Shown here piece by piece: positions 26,007 through 35,856 of a DNA stretch of 64,000 nucleotides. The notes under the pieces are model-generated. The model was not told the origin of the DNA. It made no database searches and saw only the letters and a program-made list of their open reading frames with translations. The DNA lies in NCBI RefSeq assembly GCF_963662755.1, contig NZ_OY759725.1, positions 248,001 to 312,000 on the forward strand, in the 5' to 3' direction. Every line of letters starts with the position of its first letter. The first letter of the stretch is position 1. A program made the translations under genes and the position numbers. This stretch comes from an uncultured Sulfurimonas sp. (GTDB taxonomy: Bacteria; Campylobacterota; Campylobacteria; Campylobacterales; Sulfurimonadaceae).

Positions 26007-27019
26007 ATAAACAAATTAATATTAAAATTTTTGCCACACTCTTTAAGAGCACTATAAGCTTTAAAATTTAAATACTCATCATCTGGAGTATTTTCAAGCA
26101 ACTCATTTGCTGGAGCAATCATTTCTAAGTCAAAAAGAGTAAAAATATAAGCTTCAATAGCATCTTCTCTTTTTTCACTTAATGTTTCAAAAAGTTTCAT
26201 TCTTTGTTCAGGAATCATTGCTGTTGATAATGCACTTGAAATTTCTATAAGATCTTTTGTGCTTAACTTTAAACTATTAAATAGATTAATTAATGCTTCA
26301 TTAGATATTTCTAAAATATTTTCATCTGCATTTATTCTTACCAATATATCAAACAACAACTCTTTAGTTAAAAATGACTTATGTTGCTCTATTAAACTAA
26401 GTGGAGCAGTTTTTACTAAGTCTGAATATACTTCTTTTAATAAAGACTCATCATAAGCATCTGCATGATTCATTATATATTCAGCAGTTATATCACCTTT
26501 TTTATAACGATTTCTTTCATTTTGAATAACTAAAGCATTTTGTGGTTTTAGTTGATATTTTTTAAGTTCTACAACTTCTCCACTTCTGATATCTTTAATT
26601 AATTTTAAAACAGTATCAAGCTTTTCATTTTCTGTGCCTAAATCTAAAGAGTCCATTGGGAACAAAGTTGTATTGTCTATTAAAGTTCCTAAAAGCTTAT
26701 ATCTAGGTGTTTTATATACATGACTTCTTTCATCTTTTGCTAGGTAAGCATCTGCTATGGCATCTATAATTTTTTCATAATCTTTATCGTATTTACGAAG
26801 TTTAAAACCTGATAACATAGAATAAAATGACATATGAAAAACACTAGCAATATAAAAAATCACAAGAGGAACAATAACCCAAACTGCTATAGGAAATGGA
26901 GGTAACGAAATTCCAAATAGTTCTATTGCAGTTGTGCCTTGAGTAATATATGAATAAACATACCCTCCCACTAAACCGATGAGGATTAGTGATGCTACTG
27001 TATATCTTTTTATATACAT
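26003..27019 (-). CDS. uncharacterised membrane protein, two N-terminal TM segments
   Basis: 338 residues. Two hydrophobic segments at about 9-28 and 46-68 flank a short loop; the remaining 270 residues should be cytosolic and are mostly helical, with leucine-rich stretches from about 200 to the end that could be HEAT-like. I recognise no family. It has a stop overlapping the dus start by four bases and lies 16 bases downstream of the dksA-like gene, with GGAGC before its ATG. Position in a conserved housekeeping operon suggests a conserved Campylobacterota protein, which is inference. Confidence 0.7.
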   Translation of the reverse strand: MYIKRYTVASLILIGLVGGYVYSYITQGTTAIELFGISLPPFPIAVWVIVPLVIFYIASVFHMSFYSMLSGFKLRKYDKDYEKIIDAIADAYLAKDERSHVYKTPRYKLLGTLIDNTTLFPMDSLDLGTENEKLDTVLKLIKDIRSGEVVELKKYQLKPQNALVIQNERNRYKKGDITAEYIMNHADAYDESLLKEVYSDLVKTAPLSLIEQHKSFLTKELLFDILVRINADENILEISNEALINLFNSLKLSTKDLIEISSALSTAMIPEQRMKLFETLSEKREDAIEAYIFTLFDLEMIAPANELLENTPDDEYLNFKAYSALKECGKNFNINLFI

Positions 27020-27035
27020 AATTTGCTCCTTAAAA

Positions 27036-27386
27036 TTAATTAGATTTTTCTACAATTTCTCTACAGTCAATACAATATATTGCATGAGGCTTAACTTTTA
27101 AACGTTGAAAACCTATTGGATCTTCACACATTTCACATATTCCGTAATCACCATTAGCAATTTTTCCTAAAGTAACTTGAATTTCACGAAGTTCTTTTTC
27201 TTGTTGAGTAACTATTGCACTCTCTACCATAGAGTTATTATTTACAGATGCATGATCACCTTCATCATTTAACTCTAGAGAGTTTAACTGATTTAATTCA
27301 TCATTAACACCTGAAATATTTTTAATTATCTGTACTTTTCTACTTTCTAAAATTTCTTTAAAATAGTTTAACTCACTCTCTTGCAC
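27036..27386 (-). CDS. DksA/TraR family zinc-finger regulator
   Basis: 116 residues from a GTG start with AAGGA six bases upstream. A coiled-coil N-terminal half ends in NDEGDHASVNNNSM and the zinc finger CEMCEDPIGFQRLKVKPHAI is followed by YCIDC, giving CxxC-x17-CxxC. The two acidic residues of the DksA coiled-coil tip correspond loosely to the DEGDHA segment. DksA-type proteins enter the RNA polymerase secondary channel and work with ppGpp. At 116 residues it is shorter than E. coli DksA (151), as is usual for the phylum. Confidence 0.85.
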   Translation of the reverse strand: MQESELNYFKEILESRKVQIIKNISGVNDELNQLNSLELNDEGDHASVNNNSMVESAIVTQQEKELREIQVTLGKIANGDYGICEMCEDPIGFQRLKVKPHAIYCIDCREIVEKSN

Positions 27387-27395
27387 TTACATTCC

Positions 27396-27854
27396 TTACT
27401 TATGATATGGGTGATTACTCAATATAGAAAAACCTCTATAAATCTGTTCTAGCAAAACAGCTTTTGCTATCTTATGACTCATAGTTAATTTTCCCAAACT
27501 TATGACTGCGTCACTTTGCTTTAAAAAGTCATCTTCAAAGCCGTAAGCACCGCCCACGAAAAATTTAACGGACATTTTATCATTTAATAGCTTACTAAAT
27601 TCAAAACTATCGATTAATTTTCCATCAGGGTGCAAACTTATACAATATCCTTTACCTATATATGGTTCTAAAGTATGTGTATATGCTTGTTTAGAAGCCT
27701 CTGGTGATATAGTGTGTGATTTCGCTACATTTTTAGGAAATAATTCAATATCATCTACTTTTGCAAACCTAGAAATCATTTTTATAAGCTCTTTATATAA
27801 AGGATCATAAGTTGAACGCTCTTTTTTTGCTATGGAGATAATGTCTATATTCAC
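27396..27854 (-). CDS. rlmH: 23S rRNA pseudouridine1915-N3 methyltransferase RlmH
   Basis: 152 residues, the usual length of this SPOUT methyltransferase. [18 protein letters not shown] near residues 98-115 is the SAM-binding knot. [20 protein letters not shown] follows near 118-137, and the C-terminus ends NHPYHK, which closes the active site in the family. Overlaps the ThiE-like gene by four bases. Nine bases before the dksA-like GTG. Confidence 0.94.
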   Translation of the reverse strand: MNIDIISIAKKERSTYDPLYKELIKMISRFAKVDDIELFPKNVAKSHTISPEASKQAYTHTLEPYIGKGYCISLHPDGKLIDSFEFSKLLNDKMSVKFFVGGAYGFEDDFLKQSDAVISLGKLTMSHKIAKAVLLEQIYRGFSILSNHPYHK

Positions 27855-28414
27855 TTTAATAATCCACTACCTATAACATTATAAGTCACATTTGAAAATT
27901 TATCATCTAGTTTTACACCACCTATTGCAGCTACTAAATGTTTTGATTTTGAAGCTATTTCATCTAAATTTGAGCCTAAAACAGTAGAAATATCTGTTTT
28001 TGTTGCTGTGTCTTTGTATGCACCTAAACCTATATAGTTTAAATCCATCTCATTAGCTTGTAAAACTTCTTTTTCATTATGAGTAGAAATTCCTAAAAGT
28101 TTCTCTTTTGTAATTACACTTCTAAGAATTTTCACCGCTTTAAATACATCTGCATCTATCTTTTTTAAATCTTCTTGCCCAACATGAACACCATCACAAA
28201 ATTCTACAAGCTCATAAAAATCATTTACAATTAAAAAACCATCATAAATTTTTCGTATAAATATCAGTTGTTGTTTTACAAAAGAAACATCTGCATTTTT
28301 ATTTCTATACTGAATAATCTCTGCATTATTAGCTTTTGCAATATTTATAAATTCTTCTAAAGAGATACCTCTCTTATCGAGAAGTTCTTGGTCACACAAT
28401 GCATAAAGACGCAT
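27851..28414 (-). CDS. thiamine phosphate synthase family protein (ThiE/TenI-like)
   Basis: 187 residues, TIM-barrel. Signatures in order: [10 protein letters not shown] (for QLRDK), [10 protein letters not shown] (for INDR), [18 protein letters not shown] and [13 protein letters not shown] (for GPIFxTxTK), ending with [15 protein letters not shown] and VIGSGL. These fit the ThiE/TenI superfamily. Two changes, arginine to phenylalanine in INDR and lysine to asparagine plus others near the pyrophosphate site, and short length compared with about 210 make true ThiE activity uncertain. TenI-type or a diverged ThiE are both possible. Start overlaps the accD stop (TAATG). Confidence 0.7.
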   Translation of the reverse strand: MRLYALCDQELLDKRGISLEEFINIAKANNAEIIQYRNKNADVSFVKQQLIFIRKIYDGFLIVNDFYELVEFCDGVHVGQEDLKKIDADVFKAVKILRSVITKEKLLGISTHNEKEVLQANEMDLNYIGLGAYKDTATKTDISTVLGSNLDEIASKSKHLVAAIGGVKLDDKFSNVTYNVIGSGLLK

Positions 28415-29262
28415 TAAGCAGCTTTATTTAAAAGTGTTAATATGTCTGATAAAGTTTTTTTAAGCTCATTTCTATTCACTATCATATCAACAGAACCTTT
28501 TTCTAGTAAAAACTCTGCTCTTTGAAAACCATCTGGAAGAGCTGAACCAATAGTTTGCTCAATAACTCTCTGCCCTGCAAACCCAATAAGTGCACCAGGT
28601 TCAGCAATTATAATATCTCCAAGTGTAGCAAATGAAGCACTTACACCACCCATAGTAGGATCTGTAAGAACTGAAATATAAGGAAGATTGTGCTTAGCTA
28701 ATTTTGCCAAAGCAGCTGATGTTTTACTCATTTGAAGCAAAGAAAATGTACTCTCTTGCATCCTAGCACCACCACTAGCACTAAGGATAATCAGTCCCTC
28801 TTTTTTCTCTATAGCACGATTAACAGCTCTAACAATTTTTTCACCCTCAACAGAACCTAAAGATCCACCCATAAAACCAAAATCAAAAATAACAACTTGT
28901 GCAGATACACCATTCATTACTATTTCACCACTAACCACTGATGATTTTCTTCCGGTTTTTGAAAAACCCTCTTCGATTCTTTTTTTATAAGGTTTAGAAT
29001 CTACAAATTTCAATGGATCAATTGGCTCAAGATTTGCATCATATTCAACAAATGTACCCTCATCTTCTAAGAGTTGAATTCTCTCTTTAACACCTATTCT
29101 AAGATGAAAACCACATTTAGGGCAAACATAGTTTTGATTTTCAACTTCTTTGTAATACATAAGTGAATGGCATGATTTACACTTTACCCAATGAGAAGAT
29201 GATTCGTTTTTAGTTGCTTGTTTTTTATCAGAGTTAAAAGAAAAAATGCTTAAGAGATTCAA
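28414..29262 (-). CDS. accD: acetyl-CoA carboxylase carboxyltransferase subunit beta
   Basis: 282 residues. With AccA forms the carboxyltransferase that makes malonyl-CoA. The N-terminal zinc finger is [10 protein letters not shown] followed 15 residues later by CPKCGFHLR. The crotonase-like core has [37 protein letters not shown] and [11 protein letters not shown] with [12 protein letters not shown], as in AccD. TTG start with AAGGA six bases upstream. First gene of a seven-gene series to 23897. TATAAT at 29294-29299. Confidence 0.95.
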   Translation of the reverse strand: MNLLSIFSFNSDKKQATKNESSSHWVKCKSCHSLMYYKEVENQNYVCPKCGFHLRIGVKERIQLLEDEGTFVEYDANLEPIDPLKFVDSKPYKKRIEEGFSKTGRKSSVVSGEIVMNGVSAQVVIFDFGFMGGSLGSVEGEKIVRAVNRAIEKKEGLIILSASGGARMQESTFSLLQMSKTSAALAKLAKHNLPYISVLTDPTMGGVSASFATLGDIIIAEPGALIGFAGQRVIEQTIGSALPDGFQRAEFLLEKGSVDMIVNRNELKKTLSDILTLLNKAA

Positions 29263-29293
29263 AATATGTCCTTATATATATAAATTGTTCGCG

Positions 29294-29299
29294 ATTATA
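29294..29299 (-). promoter_or_regulatory. -10 box of the accD operon
   Basis: TATAAT (CGCTATAATCGCG on the minus strand) about 32 bases upstream of the accD TTG. No -35 box is visible, but the upstream DNA is A/T-periodic. This is the only clear promoter before the seven-gene series. Confidence 0.55.
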
Positions 29300-29812
29300 G
29301 CGTACATATACTTTAAAATTTAAATCCGACACCAAATTTTAGATAATTATTATATGCTGTGCTATCTGATTTCTAATATTTACTGTTTACATTTGACTCA
29401 TTTATAGTTTATTTTTTTTCTGTATTATTTCAAAAAAATCTATATTTTTAATGTAGATATATGTAACAAAAAAAGAAATAATTCACACATTTTCTTCATC
29501 TAGCAAAAAAAGTAAGGTAAGTATTTGATGATGTTAGTATAGTATTAAAATCATGCTTATACTCGGCATTTATTTCAAGTTTTTATTTTTAAGATAGCCT
29601 AATATTAAAGTAATTTAGCAGTTTTTATAGCACCATTTATATATTTTTGTTTGTGAAATTAAAAGTACCATATCTAATTTATAATATTCAAGTTCTAAAA
29701 CATAAATAAATTCATAAGTATCCATATGTTTTTCATGTGTAAATATGTAACATGAGTATTTAGTATTTAAAATTTTTTGTAGAAGAAGGCTTTTTTTACA
29801 AAAGAAAGAGTT

Positions 29813-29835
29813 TTGTCACTCATAAAGAGTGACAA
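29813..29835 (-). terminator. terminator of the gltB-gltD operon
   Basis: TTGTCACTC, loop ATAAA, GAGTGACAA form a nine-base-pair stem 16 bases after the gltD stop on the minus strand, followed by a moderately T-rich stretch (AACTCTTTCTTTTG). Confidence 0.7.
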
Positions 29836-29850
29836 TAAAATAAAGCTTAA

Positions 29851-31236
29851 TTATTTAAGCAAAGATTTCGCAATGCTTCTGGCTGCTTCACGACCATCAT
29901 ATGCTGCTGTAACAACAAGATCAGCACCTCTATAACAGTCACCTCCAGCGTAGATGCCAGAAGTAGTTGTTTCATGAGTTTCTTCATTTATAATGATTCC
30001 ACCCCAACTATTTGTTTCGATGCCATTTTCTGCTAAAAATGAAGGTATTTCAGGATTAAATCCAAGAGACATGATAACTACATCAGCATTAATTCTTGAT
30101 TCACTACCTTTTACTTCTTCCATTTTTTGACGACCACTTTCATCTTTTGCGCCTAGTGTAGTTTTTATGATTTCTACAGCTATAGCTTTTGAGCCTTCAC
30201 TTAAAATAATCTCTTTAGGAGATGCATTAAAAGTAAAGTCAACACCCTCTTCCATAGCATTTTTATACTCTTTTTTACTTCCTGGCATATTGTTAGCATC
30301 TCTTCTATAAAGACATGTAACTCTTCTAGCTTCTTCTCTTTTTGCAGTTCTAAGACAATCCATAGCAGTATCACCACCACCAATTACAACAACATTTAGA
30401 TCTTTAAAGTCAAACTTTTTGTCATATGGAAGTTTAAAGTTTTTTCTCTGCATTGCAGTTAAATAATCCATAGCTTCATAAACATTAGAAGCTTGTTCAC
30501 CTGCTAAAGATGCTTTTTTTGCCTTTGTAGCACCAACTCCAATAAACATAGCATCATGAGTATTTGCTATCTCTTCAAAATCAATATCTTTACCAACTTC
30601 ACAGTTAAGAACAAGTTTAAGACCAGCTTCTTCAAGCAGTTTTACACGACGTTCAACTATTTTTTTATCTAGTTTAAAATTAGGAATACCATAAGTCAAA
30701 AGACCGCCAGCACGATCACTTCTTTCATACATTGTTACAGCGATACCTGAGCGAAGAAGATAAGTAGCAGCAGATAAACCAGCAGGTCCACTTCCTATAA
30801 TAGCTACACTTTTATCTGTAGTAACACCTGGAAATTCTGGCTTATAACCAGCTTTAAAACCATCTTCAGTAATATGTGTCTCTATAGAACCAATAGTAAT
30901 AGCACCATGTCCATCATTTAGAGTACAATCACCTTCACAAAGTCTATCATGTGGACAAACTCTACCCATAACTTCTGGGAAAGGAGATGGTTCATTTGAC
31001 AATTTAAAAGCAAATTCCAAATCTTTTTCAGCAACAGCCTTTAACCATTGAGGAATATAGTTGTGAAGTGGACACTTATTTAAACAAAATGGGTCACCAC
31101 ATTGAATACATCTTTCACTTTGTGTAGCCGCTTCTTTATGATCAAATATTTCATAAATTTCACCAAAGTCTTTTGTTCTCTCAATTACCAATCTTTTGGC
31201 AGGGTCAATTCTTTCAGTTGTTAAATATTCTTTCAT
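29851..31236 (-). CDS. gltD: glutamate synthase small subunit
   Basis: 461 residues. Passes electrons from NAD(P)H through FAD to the large subunit. N-terminal iron-sulfur cysteines are in CIQCGDPFCLNKCPLHNYI near residue 42 and CPHDRLCEGDC near 96. FAD-binding IIGSGPAGLSAATYLL near residue 147 and NAD(P)H-binding VVIGGGDTAMDCLRTA near 288, with GGDCYRGADLVV near the end. GGAGA precedes the ATG. It lies two bases after gltB, so the two are one transcription unit. Confidence 0.95.
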   Translation of the reverse strand: MKEYLTTERIDPAKRLVIERTKDFGEIYEIFDHKEAATQSERCIQCGDPFCLNKCPLHNYIPQWLKAVAEKDLEFAFKLSNEPSPFPEVMGRVCPHDRLCEGDCTLNDGHGAITIGSIETHITEDGFKAGYKPEFPGVTTDKSVAIIGSGPAGLSAATYLLRSGIAVTMYERSDRAGGLLTYGIPNFKLDKKIVERRVKLLEEAGLKLVLNCEVGKDIDFEEIANTHDAMFIGVGATKAKKASLAGEQASNVYEAMDYLTAMQRKNFKLPYDKKFDFKDLNVVVIGGGDTAMDCLRTAKREEARRVTCLYRRDANNMPGSKKEYKNAMEEGVDFTFNASPKEIILSEGSKAIAVEIIKTTLGAKDESGRQKMEEVKGSESRINADVVIMSLGFNPEIPSFLAENGIETNSWGGIIINEETHETTTSGIYAGGDCYRGADLVVTAAYDGREAARSIAKSLLK

Positions 31237-31238
31237 GA

Positions 31239-34200
31239 TTAGTCTCCTTTATCTATACTAAGAGGTAGTTTTGTTAAGTTTTTAGGTTTTACTAACCAAA
31301 AGTTTCTCACTTCTACTCTAAAGTTGTCAAGTAGTTCTTTTGCTTTTGCACTCTCTGTTTCAACTAAATAATCTTTTAATAATTTTTTGAGTAAATGTCT
31401 AGCATCTGCACCTTCATCAGTATCTATACGAATTGCTTCTACAAGTTCACGATTAACATTTTCTACAAAACTATGATCTTCATCATATACAAAACTAACA
31501 CCACCTGTCATACCTGCACCAAAGTTAATACCAGTACGTCCAAGAATTACAACAACACCGCCAGTCATATACTCACAAGCATTATCTCCAGAACCCTCAA
31601 CTATAGCCAATGCACCAGAGTTACGAACAGCAAATCTCTCTCCCACTGAACCTGTAATATAAAGTTTTCCACCAGTAGCACCATATAAACAAGTATTACC
31701 ACCTGCACTATACTCTTCGCCTTCATTTTTTGAAGTGATAATGATTTTACCGCCATGCATTCCTTTACCAACATAATCATTAGCTACACCATTTAGATAA
31801 AGAGAGACACCATTAATCAAAAATGCACCAAATGCTTGACCTGCTATACCTGATAGTTTAATTTTTATAGTATCAGCTTTAAGTCCTGCATCTCCATAGT
31901 ATTGAGCAATTTCACCAGAAACTAAAGCTCCAAAACTTCTATGTACATTTCTAATATCTCTGTTAATTCTTATACGATGCTCAGGATGCTTAATAGCACT
32001 CATAGCCTCTTTTAAAACATCTTTTTCAAATGCATTATCGTCAAATGGATGATTAAACTCTTGTTGATGAGTATTTACACCCTCTTCTTCATGTAAAATC
32101 GAAGAAAAATCAAATTTTTGTGCAAACTCATCATTTACAACTTTAAGTAAATCTACACGACCTATCATCTCTTCCATTGTTGCAAATCCAAGTTCAGCCA
32201 TAATAGAGCGAATATCTTCTGCTAAAAGAGTAAAATAGTTTATAACTTGACCAACGTGTCCTTTAAAGAAGTCTTGACGAAGTTTTTCATTTTGAGTTGC
32301 AATACCTACAGAACATTTATTTACATGACAGATGCGAAGCATCTTACATCCAACAATAGTTAAAACACCAGTACCAAATGCATAAGATTCAGCACCTAAA
32401 AGTGCGGCTTTTACTACATCTAAGCCAGACTTAAGACCACCATCAGCTTGAACTTCAACAAGACCACGAAGATTATTAGCTTTAAGCGCATTATGAGCTT
32501 CACTAAGACCTATCTCCCATGGATTACCCGCAAATTTAATAGAAGTTAATGGAGCTGCTCCAGTACCACCATCACCACCAGATATGATGATTTTATCTGC
32601 GTATGCTTTTGCAACACCAGCAGCAATAGTACCAACACCTATAGTAGAAACAAGCTTAACAGCAACCCTAGCCTTAGGATTTACTTGTTTAATGTCAAAT
32701 ATAAGTTGTGATAAATCTTCAATTGAGTAAATATCATGATGTGGAGGTGGTGAAATAAGAGTAACACCAGGAACAGTATGTCGTAACTTACCAATAAGAG
32801 GAGTTACTTTATGACCAGGAAGCTGACCACCCTCACCAGGTTTTGCACCTTGAGCAACTTTAATCTGAATCTCCTCAGCACTTCTAAGATAAGCAGGAGT
32901 AACACCAAATCTTCCAGATGCAACTTGTTTGATTTTAGAGTTTCTCTCAGTATCAAAACGAGAAACATCCTCTCCACCCTCACCTGAGTTTGACTGAGCA
33001 CCAATTGTATTCATAGCTATTGCTATAGTTTCATGTGCTTCAGGAGAAATAGAACCAAGACTCATAGCCGCAGATGCAAATCGTTTAAAGATTTTTTCTT
33101 TTGGTTCAACTTCTGAAATATCTATAGGTTTTCTATCTGATTTTATATCAAAAAAGTCTCTAATAAATTTAAGTCCGCGTTTATTAACTAAATCTCTTAA
33201 TTTATTATAATCTTCTTTCTTTCCACTCTCAGCCATAGCATGAATAGCGTGGATAACAGCAGGACCAAAATCATGGTGTTCTTGTCCACTATAAAATTTA
33301 TAATATCCACCTATATTTAATGGGAAAATTTTCTTAAAGCCATCTTCGATAAATGCTTCTTTATGATACTTAGTAATTCTCTCATCAATATCTTCATAAT
33401 TAAGTCCACCAAGTTCTGAGTTTGAACTAAGAAAACACTCTTTAACAATCTCATCATTAAGACCAAGAACATCAAACAATCCAGCATTTCTATAAGATGC
33501 AATAGTTGCTATACCCATCTTAGACATGATTTTTAAAAGACCCGCATTTAAAGCAGCATGAACAGATTTAATTCCCTCGCTACAATCCATAGTTAACATT
33601 TTAGAGTTTTCTATTTTGTCTACAACTGTTGCAAAAAGAAGATTTGGATGAATAGCACTTGCACCATAACCAATAAGTACAGCCGCACTATGAGAATCTA
33701 TTACTTCACCAGTTACACACACTATAGATGCTAAGTGACGACTTTTAGCTTCTAAAAGTGCGAAATTTAGGCGACCAACAACCATAGCCATAGGAATAAT
33801 TTTGTTTTTATGGTTAAATTCATTATCATCTAAAATAATAATTCTAGTTCCACCATTTTTAACTGAATCAACAATATTAAGAACTAAAGATTCTAAAGCT
33901 TTTCTCAAAGAACCGCTATATGCAGTTGAAAATGTTGTATTGTGATAAAAAGCTTGATAACGAGGTGATTTTTTATCTCCAAATGATTTTAATACATCTA
34001 GTTTTTCACTAGTTATTATTGGAGAGATAGACTTTAATCTATGTGCATGACTTGGAATTTCATCAAGAATATTATGAACTTCTCCAAAACCACTATTTAA
34101 ACTCATTACAACTTTTTCACGAATTGGATCAATTGGTGGATTTGTTACTTGAGCAAATTTTTGTTTAAAATAATCAGTGAAATTTCTTTGTTTATTAGAA

Positions 34201-35678
34201 AAAGCGGCTAAAGGAGTATCATCTCCCATAGAACCAACAGCTTCCTTAGACTCTGTAATCATAGGTTCAATAACTTGCTCTACTATCTCTTGAGTTATGT
34301 TAAAAAATCTTTGTCTTTTTATAAAGTTTTCTCTCTCAAAATCACATTTATCTGTATATTGATCTTCTACATGTTCTTGTAAATATATCATATGCTCATT
34401 TAACCACTTCATATAAGGGTTTGAGCTTTTTAAATAATCATTAATTTGTTCATTTTTAAGAAGTTTTCCAAACTTAAGGTCAAGTCCTATCATCTCTCCT
34501 GATTGAAGACGACCTCTCTCTTTAATGTTTTCTTCAGGAATATCAACAACACCATACTCACTAGCGATAAGAAGATTGTTATCTTTTGTAACTATGTATT
34601 TTGAAGGACGAAGACCATTTCTATCTAAAACACAGCCGATATATCTACCATCTGTTACTGAAAAAGCTGCTGGACCATCCCATGCTTCAAACACAGTTGA
34701 GTGATACTCATAAAATGCACGAAGTTCAGGATCCATATGTGGAGCATTTTGCCATGCTGATGGGATAACTCCACGAACAGCTTTGAAAAAGTCCATACCA
34801 TTAACTATAAGAAATTCAAAAAAGTTATCTGCAGATGCACTATCAGAAGAGTTAAGTTGTAAAATAGGAAGGATTCTCTTTATCTCTTCATCAGTAAAAA
34901 CTTCACTTTTTATAGATTCAGATTTTATCTCTACATTTATACGATTACCTTCTACAGAGTTTATCTCTCCATTGTGAGCCACTGCACGGAATGGTTGAGC
35001 CAATCTCCACTCTGGAAGAGTATTTGTAGAAAATCTTTGGTGAAAAAGTGAAAATGAAATTTTAAAATCTTCGCTTTGTAAATCTTTATAAAACTCTTTA
35101 ATATGCGTAGGCATAACAAGACCTTTATATGAAAGAACTTTTGAACTCATAGAAGAGATGTAAAAATCTCTATCTTCAATAAGCTTATGCTCTGCTTCTT
35201 TACGTGAAAGATACAATAATGCATCAAATCTACTTGTAGCCATTATTGAGTTTGGTGTAATAAATAGTTGAACTATATTTGGAAGTGAAGCTATAGCTTG
35301 ATCACCAAGTGCGTTAATATCAATAGGAACATCACGAGTGAGTACTACTTTTAAATCATTGTTTAAACAAATCTTTTCTATAACTTTTAAATGCTTTTTA
35401 TCTTTTGTAAACACAGATGCCACTGCAAATTGTTTAGGTAACTCTACACCATTTTTAGATGCTTCATTACGAAGAAACTCATCTGGCATAGAAAGCAGTA
35501 AACCACTACCATCACCTGTTTTACCATCTGCTGCAACAGCACCACGGTGCATCATTCTCTCTAACGCAGTTATTGCGTCATTTATAACTTTATGAGATGC
35601 TTTATTGTCGATGTTGGCAACAAGACCAAAACCACAATTATCTTTAAATGATCTTAATAAATCACGATGTTCTGTCAT
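31239..35678 (-). CDS. gltB: glutamate synthase large subunit
   Basis: 1479 residues from the ATG at 35676-35678, chosen because GGAG lies five bases before it. The longer frame (from 35741) adds 21 basic residues and has no such site. Class II amidotransferase domain begins at Cys15 in DNCGFGLVANI, probably exposed by propeptide removal. The FMN-dependent synthase domain has IISGGDGGTGAAPLTSIKFAG near 1040 and three cluster cysteines in CKMLRICHVNKCSVG near 1110. The C-terminal beta-helix has repeated G-x-x-G motifs (GGKIIITSKNEG, GATGGKLYITGSVGERFAVR). It incorporates ammonium through glutamine into glutamate. Divergent from recO. Confidence 0.95.
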   Translation of the reverse strand: MTEHRDLLRSFKDNCGFGLVANIDNKASHKVINDAITALERMMHRGAVAADGKTGDGSGLLLSMPDEFLRNEASKNGVELPKQFAVASVFTKDKKHLKVIEKICLNNDLKVVLTRDVPIDINALGDQAIASLPNIVQLFITPNSIMATSRFDALLYLSRKEAEHKLIEDRDFYISSMSSKVLSYKGLVMPTHIKEFYKDLQSEDFKISFSLFHQRFSTNTLPEWRLAQPFRAVAHNGEINSVEGNRINVEIKSESIKSEVFTDEEIKRILPILQLNSSDSASADNFFEFLIVNGMDFFKAVRGVIPSAWQNAPHMDPELRAFYEYHSTVFEAWDGPAAFSVTDGRYIGCVLDRNGLRPSKYIVTKDNNLLIASEYGVVDIPEENIKERGRLQSGEMIGLDLKFGKLLKNEQINDYLKSSNPYMKWLNEHMIYLQEHVEDQYTDKCDFERENFIKRQRFFNITQEIVEQVIEPMITESKEAVGSMGDDTPLAAFSNKQRNFTDYFKQKFAQVTNPPIDPIREKVVMSLNSGFGEVHNILDEIPSHAHRLKSISPIITSEKLDVLKSFGDKKSPRYQAFYHNTTFSTAYSGSLRKALESLVLNIVDSVKNGGTRIIILDDNEFNHKNKIIPMAMVVGRLNFALLEAKSRHLASIVCVTGEVIDSHSAAVLIGYGASAIHPNLLFATVVDKIENSKMLTMDCSEGIKSVHAALNAGLLKIMSKMGIATIASYRNAGLFDVLGLNDEIVKECFLSSNSELGGLNYEDIDERITKYHKEAFIEDGFKKIFPLNIGGYYKFYSGQEHHDFGPAVIHAIHAMAESGKKEDYNKLRDLVNKRGLKFIRDFFDIKSDRKPIDISEVEPKEKIFKRFASAAMSLGSISPEAHETIAIAMNTIGAQSNSGEGGEDVSRFDTERNSKIKQVASGRFGVTPAYLRSAEEIQIKVAQGAKPGEGGQLPGHKVTPLIGKLRHTVPGVTLISPPPHHDIYSIEDLSQLIFDIKQVNPKARVAVKLVSTIGVGTIAAGVAKAYADKIIISGGDGGTGAAPLTSIKFAGNPWEIGLSEAHNALKANNLRGLVEVQADGGLKSGLDVVKAALLGAESYAFGTGVLTIVGCKMLRICHVNKCSVGIATQNEKLRQDFFKGHVGQVINYFTLLAEDIRSIMAELGFATMEEMIGRVDLLKVVNDEFAQKFDFSSILHEEEGVNTHQQEFNHPFDDNAFEKDVLKEAMSAIKHPEHRIRINRDIRNVHRSFGALVSGEIAQYYGDAGLKADTIKIKLSGIAGQAFGAFLINGVSLYLNGVANDYVGKGMHGGKIIITSKNEGEEYSAGGNTCLYGATGGKLYITGSVGERFAVRNSGALAIVEGSGDNACEYMTGGVVVILGRTGINFGAGMTGGVSFVYDEDHSFVENVNRELVEAIRIDTDEGADARHLLKKLLKDYLVETESAKAKELLDNFRVEVRNFWLVKPKNLTKLPLSIDKGD

Positions 35679-35769
35679 AATTACTCCAAAATTTATAAAT
35701 TTGATATCAAATTTATATAAATTTAATCTCTTTTTAAACATACTTAGTATATTTAGAGAAAAGTTTTAT

Positions 35770-35802
35770 ATTATACTATTTAAAGATTTAAAAAAGTATA
35801 AT
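35770..35802. promoter_or_regulatory. divergent promoters, gltBD and recO
   Basis: TATAAT on the minus strand at 35770-35775 (gltB, about 92 bases before its ATG) and TATAAT on the plus strand at 35797-35802 (recO, about 55 bases before its ATG). Both have long AT-rich leaders. The two -10 boxes are 21 bases apart, so the promoters may interfere with each other. Confidence 0.5.
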
Positions 35803-35856
35803 GTATAAAATATTTTTTAAATAAAATTTATTTATGTGTAAAAAAGAAGCGATTAT

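Larger units (their letters stand above)
29263..29850. other. 588-base gene-free AT-rich stretch
   Basis: Between accD and gltD. No open frame with a plausible start, ribosome-binding site and conserved sequence was found on either strand. It holds the accD promoter at the left end and the gltD terminator at the right end. The middle (about 29340-29800) is very AT-rich with many short TA-rich runs. I see no tRNA, riboswitch or clear long inverted repeat there. A non-coding RNA or decayed gene cannot be excluded. Confidence 0.7.

Noticed and set aside
35679..35741. Longer gltB start adding MFKKRLNLYKFDIKFINFGVI
   Set aside because: The added part is basic and hydrophobic without a ribosome-binding site; GGAG lies five bases before the ATG at 35678 and the catalytic Cys position fits that start.
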